A stretch of 64,000 nt of DNA, taken from contig NZ_CP097349.1 of assembly GCF_023516215.1 (NCBI RefSeq), forward strand, positions 4,616,001-4,680,000. Reading direction: 5' to 3'. Below, in pieces: positions 9,077 through 18,760 of this stretch (the stretch's first letter is position 1; every line of letters begins with the position of its first letter). This DNA comes from Cytobacillus pseudoceanisediminis (lineage in GTDB: Bacteria > Bacillota > Bacilli > Bacillales > Cytobacillaceae). The notes under the pieces are model-generated. The model was given only the letters and a program-made list of their open reading frames with translations. It did not search any database and was not told where the DNA came from. The translations under genes were made by a program, and so were the position numbers.

Positions 9077-10642
9077 ATGAAGCAAGCGTTTATTAAAAGC
9101 ACCTTAATCTTATCCATTGCCACTTTGGCATCAAAGATACTTGGAAGCATTTTTCGCATACCGCTTCAGAATATTGCCGGAGATGAAGTGCTGGGTATTT
9201 TTAGCTTAGTTTATCCTGTCTACATGGTGGCGCTGATTCTTTCAGTAGCAGGAATTCCGATTGCTATTTCCAAATTGATTTCTGAAGCAAATGTGCATGG
9301 AGATCACGAGAAGATCTATAAAATATATGTCACTGCAGTGATTTTGGCCTTTTTGTTTGGGCTGACCAGTTTTACGCTTATCTATAGCTTTTCTGCACCG
9401 ATAGCGGCGGTACTGGGAGGCGCAAGCACCCGGTTAGCCTTAATTGTTGTTTCGGCCACTCTTCTGGTTGCACCTTATATGGCTGTGTACAGGGGCTACT
9501 TTCAAGGCTTTCAGGATATTAGGCCAACAGCTGTTTCGCAGGTGCTGGAGCAATTAGTCCGTGTGGCATTTATCCTGATAATTGCTTATGTGCTTGTTGA
9601 AAGAGATTATTCCGATGAGGCGGTGTCAGCCGGCATTATGGCTGGCTCCATTTTAGGGGCTGCCGCTTCCGCTGTTTACTTGCGGATTTTGTTTGCCCGT
9701 TCTACTTTAAAGCCCAAATCAGAAGGATATCGCTATTCATACAGTGATTTTTTTAAAACAGGAAAAACGATTCTCTATATTTCCCTTCCGATTTGTATTG
9801 GGGCCATCACGATGGCGCTTTTGAACTTCGTGGATTCTGTTACCATTCCATATAGTCTAAAGAAAGCAGATATTGACCAAAATATTACCTATATGTATGG
9901 AATTTACGGGCGGGGACTGTCGCTTGTTCAAATCGCTACTGTGTTCTCAAGCTCGATCGTGCTTCCGCTTATCCCTCTATTAACAGAGACGCTGGCGGAA
10001 AAGAACCATGAAAAGGCAAGGGGGATCCTGGAAAGAACTCACCGTCTGACGCATCTTGTGTCATGGCCCGCAGCATTCGGACTGCTGGCATTAAGTCTTC
10101 CTTTAAATATGGCTTTATTTAAAGACTTGGAAGGAAGCGCTGTGCTGGCGGTCATCGGCTTTAGTTCTGTATTTACTTCGCTATCTGTACTGGGTACAGG
10201 GATTTTGCAGGGGATCAATCTGGCCAAGCAGGCTGCCTATATCATTGTCTGCGGTGTGGTTCTTAAAGCAGCAGCTAACATCACCTTTGTCGGCCAGTTT
10301 GGCCTAATTGGGGCAGCCTACTCGACACTGGCTGTATATGTGGTCATTTTTATTGCCAATACGATTTTTATTAAGAAGGCAGTTCCTTTCACTGTGTGGA
10401 AATGGAAGGATTCCGCTGTCGTGATTTCTTCCATCATTATGGGCGGCCTCATTAGTCTTTCGATTCTTTATGCAGATATTGAACATTGGAGCAGATTGAA
10501 AGCTTTGCTATTTTCCGGAGCTGCCGTTATAGCGGGTGCCCTCATCTACTTTATCCTTTTATTTATTACAAGGGGTATTGATAAAACAGAAATCGCCTCC
10601 TTGCCTTTATTGAACAAAGGGAAGTCAAAAGGAACCAATTAG
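9077..10642 (+). CDS. Polysaccharide/lipid-linked sugar flippase (SpoVB/MurJ-like MOP family)
   Basis: Polytopic membrane protein of 521 residues, about 14 predicted membrane segments, MOP/MATE-like polysaccharide transporter family. It begins with the typical MKQAFIKSTLILSIATLASK stretch, and the family's RIPLQNIAGDEVLGIFSLVYPVYM and PIAISKLISEAN blocks follow. It probably flips an undecaprenyl-linked precursor across the membrane. The gene starts one base after tagA and is followed by the DUF5693 and csaB genes. That suggests transport of a wall polymer intermediate, perhaps the pyruvylated polymer made with CsaB; the substrate is not determined by sequence. Confidence 0.85.
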   Translation: MKQAFIKSTLILSIATLASKILGSIFRIPLQNIAGDEVLGIFSLVYPVYMVALILSVAGIPIAISKLISEANVHGDHEKIYKIYVTAVILAFLFGLTSFTLIYSFSAPIAAVLGGASTRLALIVVSATLLVAPYMAVYRGYFQGFQDIRPTAVSQVLEQLVRVAFILIIAYVLVERDYSDEAVSAGIMAGSILGAAASAVYLRILFARSTLKPKSEGYRYSYSDFFKTGKTILYISLPICIGAITMALLNFVDSVTIPYSLKKADIDQNITYMYGIYGRGLSLVQIATVFSSSIVLPLIPLLTETLAEKNHEKARGILERTHRLTHLVSWPAAFGLLALSLPLNMALFKDLEGSAVLAVIGFSSVFTSLSVLGTGILQGINLAKQAAYIIVCGVVLKAAANITFVGQFGLIGAAYSTLAVYVVIFIANTIFIKKAVPFTVWKWKDSAVVISSIIMGGLISLSILYADIEHWSRLKALLFSGAAVIAGALIYFILLFITRGIDKTEIASLPLLNKGKSKGTN

Positions 10643-10674
10643 TATTCGGTGCTTTCTTTGAAAGGATGTCGAGA

Positions 10675-12537
10675 TTGAAAAAAGCTGTTCTGGGTTTATT
10701 GATTCTATCTCTTCTTTTAACGCTGCCTGGCCTTATGCAAAGGCATCAGGCTGAATGGAATAATCGGAATTATGAAACGATTATTCCGTTTCAGGATATT
10801 CAATCACTGGTATCTAAGGATCCCAGTCTGCAATTGGGAGATGTATTGCGGGATTTGAAAGATGCCGGGCTGCATGCTGTCAGTATTCAGCCTGAAACCT
10901 TAAATAGCCTGGAGGACATAGGGGATATTAACGTCCTGACCGGCGGAAGGATCCAGGAAATGTCTATCCTGAATAGCGACTTGGAAGGTGTAGCCGACCA
11001 GGTTTCTAATGAAGGAGCTTATATACATATCCAAAATGAAAACGAGCTGACAGGCCGGCTCACGGATGTTTTTCAGGCAGAAGAAACAGTCAGAATTGCG
11101 AACAAGGAATTTATTCATTTTCCTGCACTGAACAGTGCCCAATTCAATGAAACACCAATTGGCTATACGGAAGAATTTATAGATGAAATTAAGAAGGCAA
11201 ATCTTTCAGTCGTTTTTAGAATGCCTAATTCCTTGGATGAAAAAGATCCATTTGTATTCAATCAGCTGCTTGATCTTGCAGATGAGAAATCAAATCGTCT
11301 TTTGATTTCCGGTGATGAAGTCATCGGCTATCCGGATGCAGAGAAGATCAAAAGATTTGCACAAGAGCTGAAGGATGAGAATATAGCCGTTTATGCCATT
11401 GAATTTGCCGATCAGCTTGGAATCGGTACAATGGCCAGAGCGATAGATTTTGATATGATCCGGCTGCACAGCATTGACTTGAATCAAGTCCCAAGCATCG
11501 AGGAAGGCGTGGATAGGGCTGTTCGGGCCGTAAAGGAAAGGAATATCCGTTCGCTATTCATTAGAGTGGAGAACGTGGCAGAGCCTGAAGAAGCACTTTT
11601 GAATACGGAAGAGTTTATTCAGGCAATAAATAGCCAAATGCCAGTCCATTATAAAGCTGGTAAAGCCCGGGCATTTGATCCAATATCTGTACCTTTCTGG
11701 AGTCAATTGCCGGCTTTGATGGCTGCTGTCCTTTTCATCTCTATTGCTGTACAAGCGATTTTTTCCAGGCGGGCTTTATTCTATGCAGCGCTTGCAGGCA
11801 CATTTTTGATTGCGGCAGCAGCCTTTTTGCTGAAGGCCCAAGTCCTGGTGCAGGGACTTGGTTTACTCGTTGCCGTTATTACACCGATTTTTGCTGTCAT
11901 CCCAATTAAAAATAGGAAAGGGATATTCCTGCCATATGGCCGGGCGGCTCTAATCAGCTTTGCAGGTATTATCATTATTACTTCACTTTTGAATGGAAAT
12001 GAATATTTGGTGAAGATTGAAGCATTCCGCGGGGTTAAGCTGACCTACATCGTTCCGATCCTATTTGTCATGATTTATGCGCTTTGGCGGGACCTCAAGG
12101 GCATATTGAACATGAAGGTTCAGTATTGGCATTTAGCTGTTATTGGTTTAATAGCCGTTATCGGCTTGTACTATATAAGCCGGACTGGAAATGCGGGGAG
12201 CGTATCTTCCATTGAACTGGCTTTTCGCCAATGGCTGGAAGAGGTCATGTATGTAAGGCCGAGAACGAAGGAATTTCTGATTGGCTTCCCTTTCTTTGTG
12301 CTTGCGCTGTACATCTATCCGCTTCATCAAAAAATTGGCTTGTATTTGCTTATACCGGGTGTGATCGGGTATTTATCTATTGTTAACACCTTTACCCATT
12401 TGCATATACCTCTCTATATTTCACTTCTGAGGACTTTTTACAGCCTTGCATTAGGATTAGTGATCGGCCTGTTATTTATATTTTTATTTAAACAAGGACG
12501 ATCCATTTACGAGAAGAAATGGAAACTGAGGTGTTAA
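10675..12537 (+). CDS. DUF5693 family membrane protein
   Basis: Uncharacterised membrane protein of 620 residues. One N-terminal hydrophobic segment is followed by a ~320-residue extracytoplasmic domain and then a C-terminal block of about eight membrane segments (from PFWSQLPALMAAVLF onward). The family often sits next to csaB in Bacillaceae, as here, so a role in building or exporting the pyruvylated secondary wall polymer is a reasonable inference, not a demonstrated one. TTG 10675 is preferred over ATG 10666: the AAAGGA site at 10661-10666 would overlap the ATG, and the product then starts MKKAVLGLLILSLLLTL. Confidence 0.75.
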   Translation: MKKAVLGLLILSLLLTLPGLMQRHQAEWNNRNYETIIPFQDIQSLVSKDPSLQLGDVLRDLKDAGLHAVSIQPETLNSLEDIGDINVLTGGRIQEMSILNSDLEGVADQVSNEGAYIHIQNENELTGRLTDVFQAEETVRIANKEFIHFPALNSAQFNETPIGYTEEFIDEIKKANLSVVFRMPNSLDEKDPFVFNQLLDLADEKSNRLLISGDEVIGYPDAEKIKRFAQELKDENIAVYAIEFADQLGIGTMARAIDFDMIRLHSIDLNQVPSIEEGVDRAVRAVKERNIRSLFIRVENVAEPEEALLNTEEFIQAINSQMPVHYKAGKARAFDPISVPFWSQLPALMAAVLFISIAVQAIFSRRALFYAALAGTFLIAAAAFLLKAQVLVQGLGLLVAVITPIFAVIPIKNRKGIFLPYGRAALISFAGIIIITSLLNGNEYLVKIEAFRGVKLTYIVPILFVMIYALWRDLKGILNMKVQYWHLAVIGLIAVIGLYYISRTGNAGSVSSIELAFRQWLEEVMYVRPRTKEFLIGFPFFVLALYIYPLHQKIGLYLLIPGVIGYLSIVNTFTHLHIPLYISLLRTFYSLALGLVIGLLFIFLFKQGRSIYEKKWKLRC

Positions 12538-12540
12538 TAA

Positions 12541-13659
12541 ATGAAGGTAGTTCTTTCAGGTTATTACGGTTTCGATAATGTAGGGGATGAGGCGATTCTT
12601 TATTCGATCATCCAGGCTTTACGGGATAAGGAACCAGGAATTGATATAACTGTACTATCGAATAACCCTCCACTTACAGAGAAAACTTACAATGTAAAGG
12701 CAGTGGACCGCTGGAGCGTGATAGAAGTATGTAAAGCATTAATTGCTTCTGACGGCTTGATAAGCGGAGGGGGCAGTCTGCTGCAGGATGAGACGAAACT
12801 TAGGTCGATTCCCTATTACTCAGGCGTGATTCATTTTGCTAATCTCATCAGAAAACCGGTATTTATCTATGCACAAGGAATCGGTCCGCTGCATCATCCT
12901 TTCAGCAGGGCTGTTGTGAAGAGGGTTTTAAGAAAACCGGAGATCACGGTACGTGACCAGGCATCCAAAAAGCTGCTCGAAAGGATAGGAGTCCAAAATC
13001 CAATCGAAATTGTGCCAGATCCAGTGTTAGGGCTTAAGCTTGCAGAGCAGAACAGCACCTGGTGGGAAAAGCAGGCCTTTACGGGTTCTGCTGTTACAGT
13101 ATCTGTCAGAGATTGGCCTTCTTCCGTTGATTATAAACAAAAGATGGCCGAGGCCTTTGATTCCTTAGCGCAGGAAGGAAAGCAGATTGTTTTTGTCCCT
13201 ATGCACGGCAAACACGATGAAAAGGCATCTAAAGAAACGGCTGAAAAAATGAAGGAGAAAAGCTATATTGCTCCTTATGATGCTTCCATTGAAGAAAAAA
13301 TAGCCATCATCGGAAAGTCCGATCTGCTGGTTGGAATGAGGCTGCATGCCCTGATTTTTTCTTCGATCACCTATACGCCTTTTATTGCTGTATCCTATGA
13401 TCCGAAAATTGAAGCTTTCGCCGATATTGCCGGACAGCCTGTAGCAGGTCATGTGATGGAGGAAGGCTGGGATGGATCAACGCTTTCACAAGCGATAAGA
13501 GCCGCTTTGCAAAACAAAGGTGAAGAATCCGCGCATCTAAAGGAAACAATCGGGCACCTTCAGCGGGAAGCGGGTAATACGGCTCAAAAAGCTATTCATT
13601 TTTTTGAAAAGGAGGTGAGGGGGAATAAAATTGGTGAGGGGTCACTGAAAAAACGATAA
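12541..13659 (+). CDS. csaB: Polysaccharide pyruvyl transferase CsaB
   Basis: Adds pyruvyl groups as ketals to the secondary cell wall polysaccharide, creating the anchor for S-layer-homology (SLH) domain proteins. The product has 372 residues, normal for CsaB. Visible signatures: N-terminal VVLSGYYGFDNVGDEAIL with the GNxGDEA-type motif, LISGGGSLLQDETK, IYAQGIGPL, and MRLHALIFSS in the C-terminal half. It follows the DUF5693 gene by 3 bases and is preceded by GAGGTG. Its presence suggests that this organism carries SLH-anchored surface proteins. Confidence 0.9.
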   Translation: MKVVLSGYYGFDNVGDEAILYSIIQALRDKEPGIDITVLSNNPPLTEKTYNVKAVDRWSVIEVCKALIASDGLISGGGSLLQDETKLRSIPYYSGVIHFANLIRKPVFIYAQGIGPLHHPFSRAVVKRVLRKPEITVRDQASKKLLERIGVQNPIEIVPDPVLGLKLAEQNSTWWEKQAFTGSAVTVSVRDWPSSVDYKQKMAEAFDSLAQEGKQIVFVPMHGKHDEKASKETAEKMKEKSYIAPYDASIEEKIAIIGKSDLLVGMRLHALIFSSITYTPFIAVSYDPKIEAFADIAGQPVAGHVMEEGWDGSTLSQAIRAALQNKGEESAHLKETIGHLQREAGNTAQKAIHFFEKEVRGNKIGEGSLKKR

Positions 13660-13809
13660 ATCATGTAACTATTATGGCGCCTTGAACGTCTTATTAAAGG
13701 AATGCTTAGTTCATGTCGAAATAAGGAATCAGGATGAAGGGAATTTTAAAAAAATTGTAATATACTTGGAAGCAAGGGCAAAATAAAAAAACTTTTTGAT
13801 GCAGATGTA

Positions 13810-13818
13810 TGATATAAT
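13810..13818 (+). promoter_or_regulatory. Extended -10 promoter of tagO
   Basis: TGATATAAT, an extended -10 box, lies about 90 bases upstream of the tagO start within the 248-base gap after csaB. No good -35 hexamer is evident. Confidence 0.55.
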
Positions 13819-13907
13819 TAGGCTCGGTATATACATACATTTGTTAGGAAAAATATGCCTGATTCCGAAAGTGAAATAGGGGCATTATACTCATAAGGAG
13901 GGTCTTT

Positions 13908-14968
13908 ATGTTTTACTTGACCTTAGTATTATGTTTTTTATGCTCTGTTATTATGACCCCTTTTGTAAAAAAATTGGCGTTGAAAATAGGAGCTACTGAT
14001 CAGCCTAACCATAGAAAAGTTCATCAAAAAGTAATGCCCCGATTAGGCGGGCTGGCGATATATATTAGTTTTTTGCTTGGAATGTTCATTTTTCAGCCTG
14101 ACAAGGAGTACCATATTCCAATTCTGGCGGGGAGTTTGCTGATTGTCATTCTCGGTGTATTGGATGATAAATATGAGCTTTCTGCGAGAATAAAGCTAAT
14201 TGTCCAGATTGCAGCTGCCTTAATCGTTGTTTTATGGGGCGGAGTGGATGTTGATTCCATCAATACCCCTTTTGGCGGGGAAATTAAATTTGGTTATTTT
14301 GCCATCCCAATCACAGTTCTGTGGATTGTCGGTGTGACGAACGCAATCAACCTGATTGATGGTTTAGATGGTTTGGCGGCTGGGGTATCATCGATTGCTC
14401 TGATCACCATATCAAGTATGGCGATCATTATGGGGAATACCTATGTTATCGCTGTTTCAACCCTTGTATTGGTTAGTACACTGGGCTTTCTCATCTACAA
14501 CTTTCACCCGGCGAAGATATTCATGGGTGATACCGGAGCTCTCTTTTTAGGATATATCATTGGTGTGCTGTCCCTATTGGGTTTCAAAAATGTCACAGTG
14601 ATTTCGTTTATCATCCCGATTCTGATTTTGGGCGTGCCGCTATCAGATACATTTTTGCGATCATCAGGCGGATTGTGAATAAAAAGCCTTTATCAGCACC
14701 AGATAAATCCCACCTGCATCACTGTTTATTGAATTTAGGATTTACCCACAGGCAAACGGTATTGATGATTTATGCAATTTCAGTTTTCTTCGGCCTTGCA
14801 GCTATCATCTTTTCTCAGGCAAAAGTGTGGGGGGCCATATTATTCATCACGGTCATCTTGCTTTTAATTGAATTATTTGCGGAAGTGATTGGATTAGTGG
14901 GGAAGGATTATCAGCCGCTATTAAAAAGATTGAAGAGCAGAGTTGCTTCCTCTGTCAAAAATAGATAA
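13908..14968 (+). CDS. tagO: UDP-GlcNAc:undecaprenyl-phosphate GlcNAc-1-phosphate transferase (apparent frameshift)
   Basis: Starts wall teichoic acid synthesis by loading GlcNAc-1-phosphate onto undecaprenyl phosphate. Polytopic membrane enzyme of the MraY/WecA family. Motifs: DQPNHRKVHQKVMPRLGGLA, NLIDGLDGLAAG, FHPAKIFMGDTGALFLG and, after the break, APDKSHLHH. The frame breaks at T5, 14652-14656; one more T restores ...PLSDTFFAIIRRIVNKKPLSAPDK and a ~353-residue protein. As TagO is central to wall synthesis and many neighbours show the same fault, I treat the break as a sequence error. The start has an AAGGAGG site. Confidence 0.9.
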
Positions 14969-14976
14969 AGCTTTTT

Positions 14977-15004
14977 AAGCAGCCTTATTAGGTTGCTTAT
15001 TTTT
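14977..15004 (+). terminator. tagO terminator
   Basis: Stem AAGCAGCC/GGTTGCTT with a 6-base loop and a T run. Confidence 0.75.
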
Positions 15005-15120
15005 ATGCTTGTGCAAATGGACTTATGTAACAATTTCTGAAAATTTTCTTAACATTTACATAATATTTGCTTAACAAATCCATGTTATTTTTTATATAAA
15101 GGAACTTAAGGAGTGATAAC

Positions 15121-15267
15121 ATGGTCAAGAAAATGAAGATTATGTGGCATCAGTTTTGGTTTTTGACTTATAACACGATCCTATGCTCGGCCTCTACATC
15201 ACCTTATAATTCCAGTCTTTTCAAAAAATCAAAATATCATCAATTAAAACTGATACAGCATTTATAG
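15121..15267 (+). CDS. Small basic ORF of 48 residues, unknown
   Basis: I do not recognise this short reading frame. It starts with ATG 15121, has a very good AAGGAG site at 15108-15113 spaced 7 bases, and ends TAG at 15267. The product is basic and rich in His, Lys and aromatic residues (MVKKMKIMWHQFWFLTYN at the start) with one Cys, and resembles in style the small basic proteins scattered in Bacillus genomes. It lies alone between the tagO terminator and the convergent LCP gene. The ribosome binding site is the main evidence that it is real. Confidence 0.45.
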   Translation: MVKKMKIMWHQFWFLTYNTILCSASTSPYNSSLFKKSKYHQLKLIQHL

Positions 15268-15297
15268 GCTGTATTTTTTTGTCTATAAGTAAACCAC

Positions 15298-15335
15298 AAA
15301 AAAAACCTCTCAACTCTTGCTGGAGCTGGGAGGTT
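15298..15335 (-). terminator. Terminator of the LCP gene
   Basis: On the minus strand, a long imperfect stem (AACCTCCCAGCTC with its near complement) ends in a run of T, just after the LCP stop codon. Confidence 0.8.
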
Positions 15336-15343
15336 TCTGCATT

Positions 15344-16431
15344 TTAATATTCACTTTCGGCTTCAGTCTGATAGTCTGTCTGACTATCACTCTGTACTTG
15401 ATTTTCAGCATCATCCGTTGTATTTTGTCCGAATTCTGTATCGCTCAGATCTAAATGGCCTTTTAATTCGGTTTGGATTTCTGCCAGGCTGGTCTGATCC
15501 AATTCATAATAATAAACGCGGTTTCCGTTGCTGTTCGGAAGGTACATATCCTGTCCAGCGATATTTAATGATTCAATATTTATCGATGATCCTTCTGTTG
15601 CATAATTCAGGAATGCTTTCATCTGATCAAATGTTAAATCAGTCTCCATATTCTTTCCAACCGCTTCAATGACATTGGCATACTTTGAAATAGAACCAAC
15701 TGAAGCAGCTCTGTTTACAATGGCTTTCAGGATTTCCTGCTGTCTTTCGCCGCGCTGGATATCACTATCCTTTTTCTTGTTCTGGCCAATGCCAGTGCTT
15801 CTTCACCATTTAATAATTGGTAGCCAGGCTCTAGACTGATGGCATTAGGAGTATCATTTGAGTCCTGCTCTGAAAAAGCATAAGGGACATCCACTTTAAT
15901 GCCATCCAAAGCTTCCACTATATCAATGAACGCATTGAAGTTTACTTTCACATAAAAGTCGACTGGAATATCAAGCATCTCTTCCACGGTTTCAATGGTG
16001 GTTGCAGGGCCGCCATTCGCATGGGCATGAGTGATTTTATCCTGGTATCCCAACTTTGGAATGTAAACATAAGAGTCTCTTGGAATGCTAAGCAATTTAA
16101 CTGATTTGGAATCCTTATTAAAAGTAGCAAGCATAAGCGCATCCGATCTGGAGGATGTGCTGAAAGACCTTTTGCTGCTGTCATCCACACCGATGAACAG
16201 AACTGAAATATTATCTATATCCGGCTGAGCTGCAGATGCTCTCTTTGTAGTGCGATCTATAGGGTTATATGAATCTTCCATAACTGATTGTGCTTTATTA
16301 TATAAAAATGTTCCATAAGCCGTGGCGCTAAGTGTCAGTAAGATAATAGGAAGGAAAATAAATAAAAAGATTCTTCTTTTCCTTTTGGATTTTCTTTTTT
16401 CAATTACTATTGAACGTCTATCATGAGACAT
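15344..16431 (-). CDS. LytR-CpsA-Psr family wall polymer ligase (apparent frameshift)
   Basis: LCP (TagU-type) enzymes attach finished teichoic acids from undecaprenyl carrier to peptidoglycan outside the membrane. The N-terminal ~35 residues are very basic and followed by one membrane segment (residues ~21-43). The LCP domain shows ISVLFIGVDDSSKRS, SRSDALMLATF, LLSIPRDSYVYIP, DKITHAHANGG and LNGEEALALARTRK. The frame breaks at T5, 15771-15775 (A5 on the coding strand). One more base restores RKKDSDIQRGERQQEILKA and joins both parts into ~362 residues. An AAAGGAG site precedes the ATG. The acidic C-terminal tail is rich in Gln, Asp and Glu. Confidence 0.87.
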
Positions 16432-16518
16432 CTGTATGCTCCTTTATTTAAAAGTAAAGAGTGCCATTTGTTATTTTATAATTTTTAGGGGGTTTAGTAA
16501 AACAAAATTTTGGGTATA

Positions 16519-17155
16519 CTAAGCTTTTGCCTCTGCTTCCAGATAAAGACTGTCACCTAAAGTAATTTCACCAGCACCATTTGTTAATTCGGTCATCCAG
16601 TCAGTAAATGCCCCGGTTTGATTTTCTTCAACAAACGTTTCAACTGTTACTGTATCAAGATATTGGATTTCCTTTAATGTGTATATTGAAGATCTCAGCT
16701 CATTTTCTACCTTTCCTAGCAAGGTATAATCAATCTTTGTCTTCATCACTGTCATTAGCTTTCGTTCAACAATTCCCGTCGCTTGCAATCCTTCAGAGGT
16801 TGCCCTTCCATATGCCCTGATTAATCCGCCTGCTCCTAATTTTATTCCGCCGAAATACCTGGTTATGACAACCACAGTATCTTTCAGCTTTTTTCTTCAG
16901 CACTTCCAGGATAGGCACACCAGCCGTACCGCTTGGCTCACCATCATCATTTGCTTTTTGGATCTGGTCGTTTTCACCAATTAAGTAGGCAGAACAATTA
17001 TGGGTGGCGTTTGAATGTTTCTTCTTAATCTTCTGAATAAAATCCAGGGCTTCATCTGCTGTTTCTGCTCTGGCAACATGAGCAATAAACCTGGATCTTT
17101 CTATTTCGATTTCATTTTCTCCGTATTCCTTAACTGTATAATAAGAGGGCAGCAC
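16519..17155 (-). CDS. yvyE: YigZ/IMPACT family protein YvyE (apparent frameshift)
   Basis: Conserved small protein of the IMPACT/YigZ family, of uncertain cellular function. It is the usual neighbour of degS in Bacillus. Motifs: SRFIAHVARAETADEAL, HSNATHNCSAY, DDGEPSGTAGVPILEVLKKK, then in the second frame ITRYFGGIKLGAGGLIRAYGRA. The break is at A6 on the coding strand (plus-strand T6, 16889-16894). Here the repair needs either two more bases or one fewer, unlike the other breaks. GTG 17155 is chosen as start: AAAGGAG precedes it by 7 bases, and the product then begins MLPSYYTVKEYGENEIEI as in the family. Confidence 0.85.
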
Positions 17156-17282
17156 AGAACCGCTCCTTTCTAAACTCTTTGCACAAAAAAATTCAGCTAA
17201 ATTCATTATAATTCGACAAGTTTCCCAACATCAATTTTTTAACAGAATGTAATAAAACTTTAATATAGAACATTTTTTCCCA

Positions 17283-17291
17283 TGTTATAAT
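17283..17291 (+). promoter_or_regulatory. Extended -10 promoter upstream of degS
   Basis: TGTTATAAT at 17283-17291 in the 409-base gap between yvyE and degS. The remaining gap is AT-rich and shows no other gene. Confidence 0.5.
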
Positions 17292-17537
17292 GAAAACAAT
17301 TCTGATGTTTATGCTGCTATAATAAAAAATGTGCCGTTTTTAATCTTTAAGTGGTATAAATATACATATTATTTTGCTTGGTAGTCATGTTTACCCTGCT
17401 TTTATATAGGATATAAGACATGGGGTGAAATCACAAGTCTAAGCCTTTTTACCGAATTTTAGGTAACTTGGTATAATTTTCAGACTGGAAAGATAGTATC
17501 TTAACTCATTTAGCGCTAAAATAAAGGTACATAGCGG

Positions 17538-17559
17538 AAGGGCTGCGCCCTTGGAGGAG
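17538..17559 (+). promoter_or_regulatory. Hairpin abutting the degS ribosome binding site
   Basis: A perfect 6-bp stem AAGGGC/GCCCTT with a TGC loop (17538-17552) directly touches GGAGGAG at 17553-17559. It could limit ribosome access or stabilise the 5' end. Confidence 0.4.
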
Positions 17560-17564
17560 TGTAA

Positions 17565-18704
17565 ATGAGTATTAAGAAATTCGATTCCAAGACTCTGGAT
17601 CTTATTCTTGAAAAAATGGTTCAAACAGTAGGCACCAGTAAAGATGAAATTTTCCGTATAGGTGAACAATGCCGTAAAGATCATAAGACTTTAACCGAAG
17701 AACTTATGGAAGTTAAACAAATGGTTCTTAAGGTAATCGAAGAAGGGGATAAGCTGGAAGTGCAAACCCGGTTTGCAAGAAAGCGCCTTTCTGAAGTAAG
17801 CATGCATTTTAAGGATTATTCAGAGTCTGAAGTGCGTGAAGCATATGAGAAGGCCCATCAGCTTCAGATGGATTTATCCATGAACCGTCAGCTTGAAAAA
17901 CAGCTGAGGGATCGCCGTGATGATATTGAAAGAAGGCTTATTGGTGTTAATGACACCATTGATAGAGCGGAAGTCCTCATTTCTCAAATTACGGTCGTGA
18001 TGAACTATCTGACCAGTGACTTAAAGCAAATGGGAGAAATCATTGAAGATGCGAAGCTCAAACAGGATTTTGGCCTGAAGATCATCGAAGCACAGGAAGA
18101 AGAGCGGAAAAGAGTGTCACGCGAAATCCATGACGGACCGGCCCAGATGATGGCGAATGTCATGATGAGGTCCGATTTAATTGAACGGGTATACAAAGAG
18201 CGCGGTGCTGATGAAGCCATTACTGAAATAAAAGACCTGAAAAAAATGGTCCGCAATGCTTTATATGAAGTCCGCAGGATTATTTATGACTTGCGCCCAA
18301 TGGCTCTTGATGATTTGGGTTTAATACCTACCCTCAAAAAATACTTAACAACGATCGAAGAGTATCACAGGAGCACCAAGATATATTTCGCGAATGTTGG
18401 CGAAGAGAAGAGGCTCCCGCCACAATATGAAGTCGCACTGTTCCGTCTGATTCAGGAGTCTGTGACAAATGCTCTAAAACATGCGGATGCTAAAGAAATC
18501 CAAGTGAAAATAGAAATAAACTGTACCAGGGTAGCCGTAGTCGTCAAAGACGATGGGAAGGGCTTCAATATTCGCGAGAAGCGTCCTGGATCTTTTGGAA
18601 TTATGGGAATGGGTGAAAGGCTTGAACTATTGGATGGCCAGATGTCCATAGATTCTAAACCAGGCAAAGGAACCATTGTTATTATCCAGGTGCCATTGAA
18701 ATAA
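17565..18704 (+). CDS. degS: Sensor histidine kinase DegS
   Basis: Cytoplasmic sensor kinase that phosphorylates DegU and so controls motility, exoenzymes, competence and biofilm genes. The product has 379 residues, close to the B. subtilis DegS length. The N-terminal half is coiled-coil sensor (DegS domain); then comes a HisKA_3 dimerisation/phosphoacceptor motif VSREIHDGPAQMMANVM with His189, and a HATPase_c domain with LIQESVTNALKHADA, VVKDDGKGF and GSFGIMGMGERLELL. No membrane segment is present, as expected. degU follows after 56 bases. Confidence 0.96.
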   Translation: MSIKKFDSKTLDLILEKMVQTVGTSKDEIFRIGEQCRKDHKTLTEELMEVKQMVLKVIEEGDKLEVQTRFARKRLSEVSMHFKDYSESEVREAYEKAHQLQMDLSMNRQLEKQLRDRRDDIERRLIGVNDTIDRAEVLISQITVVMNYLTSDLKQMGEIIEDAKLKQDFGLKIIEAQEEERKRVSREIHDGPAQMMANVMMRSDLIERVYKERGADEAITEIKDLKKMVRNALYEVRRIIYDLRPMALDDLGLIPTLKKYLTTIEEYHRSTKIYFANVGEEKRLPPQYEVALFRLIQESVTNALKHADAKEIQVKIEINCTRVAVVVKDDGKGFNIREKRPGSFGIMGMGERLELLDGQMSIDSKPGKGTIVIIQVPLK

Positions 18705-18760
18705 GAAACACCTTAAGAATAGAGATAGAAAACTAACTGGAGATTTGGGAGGCGAAGCAT

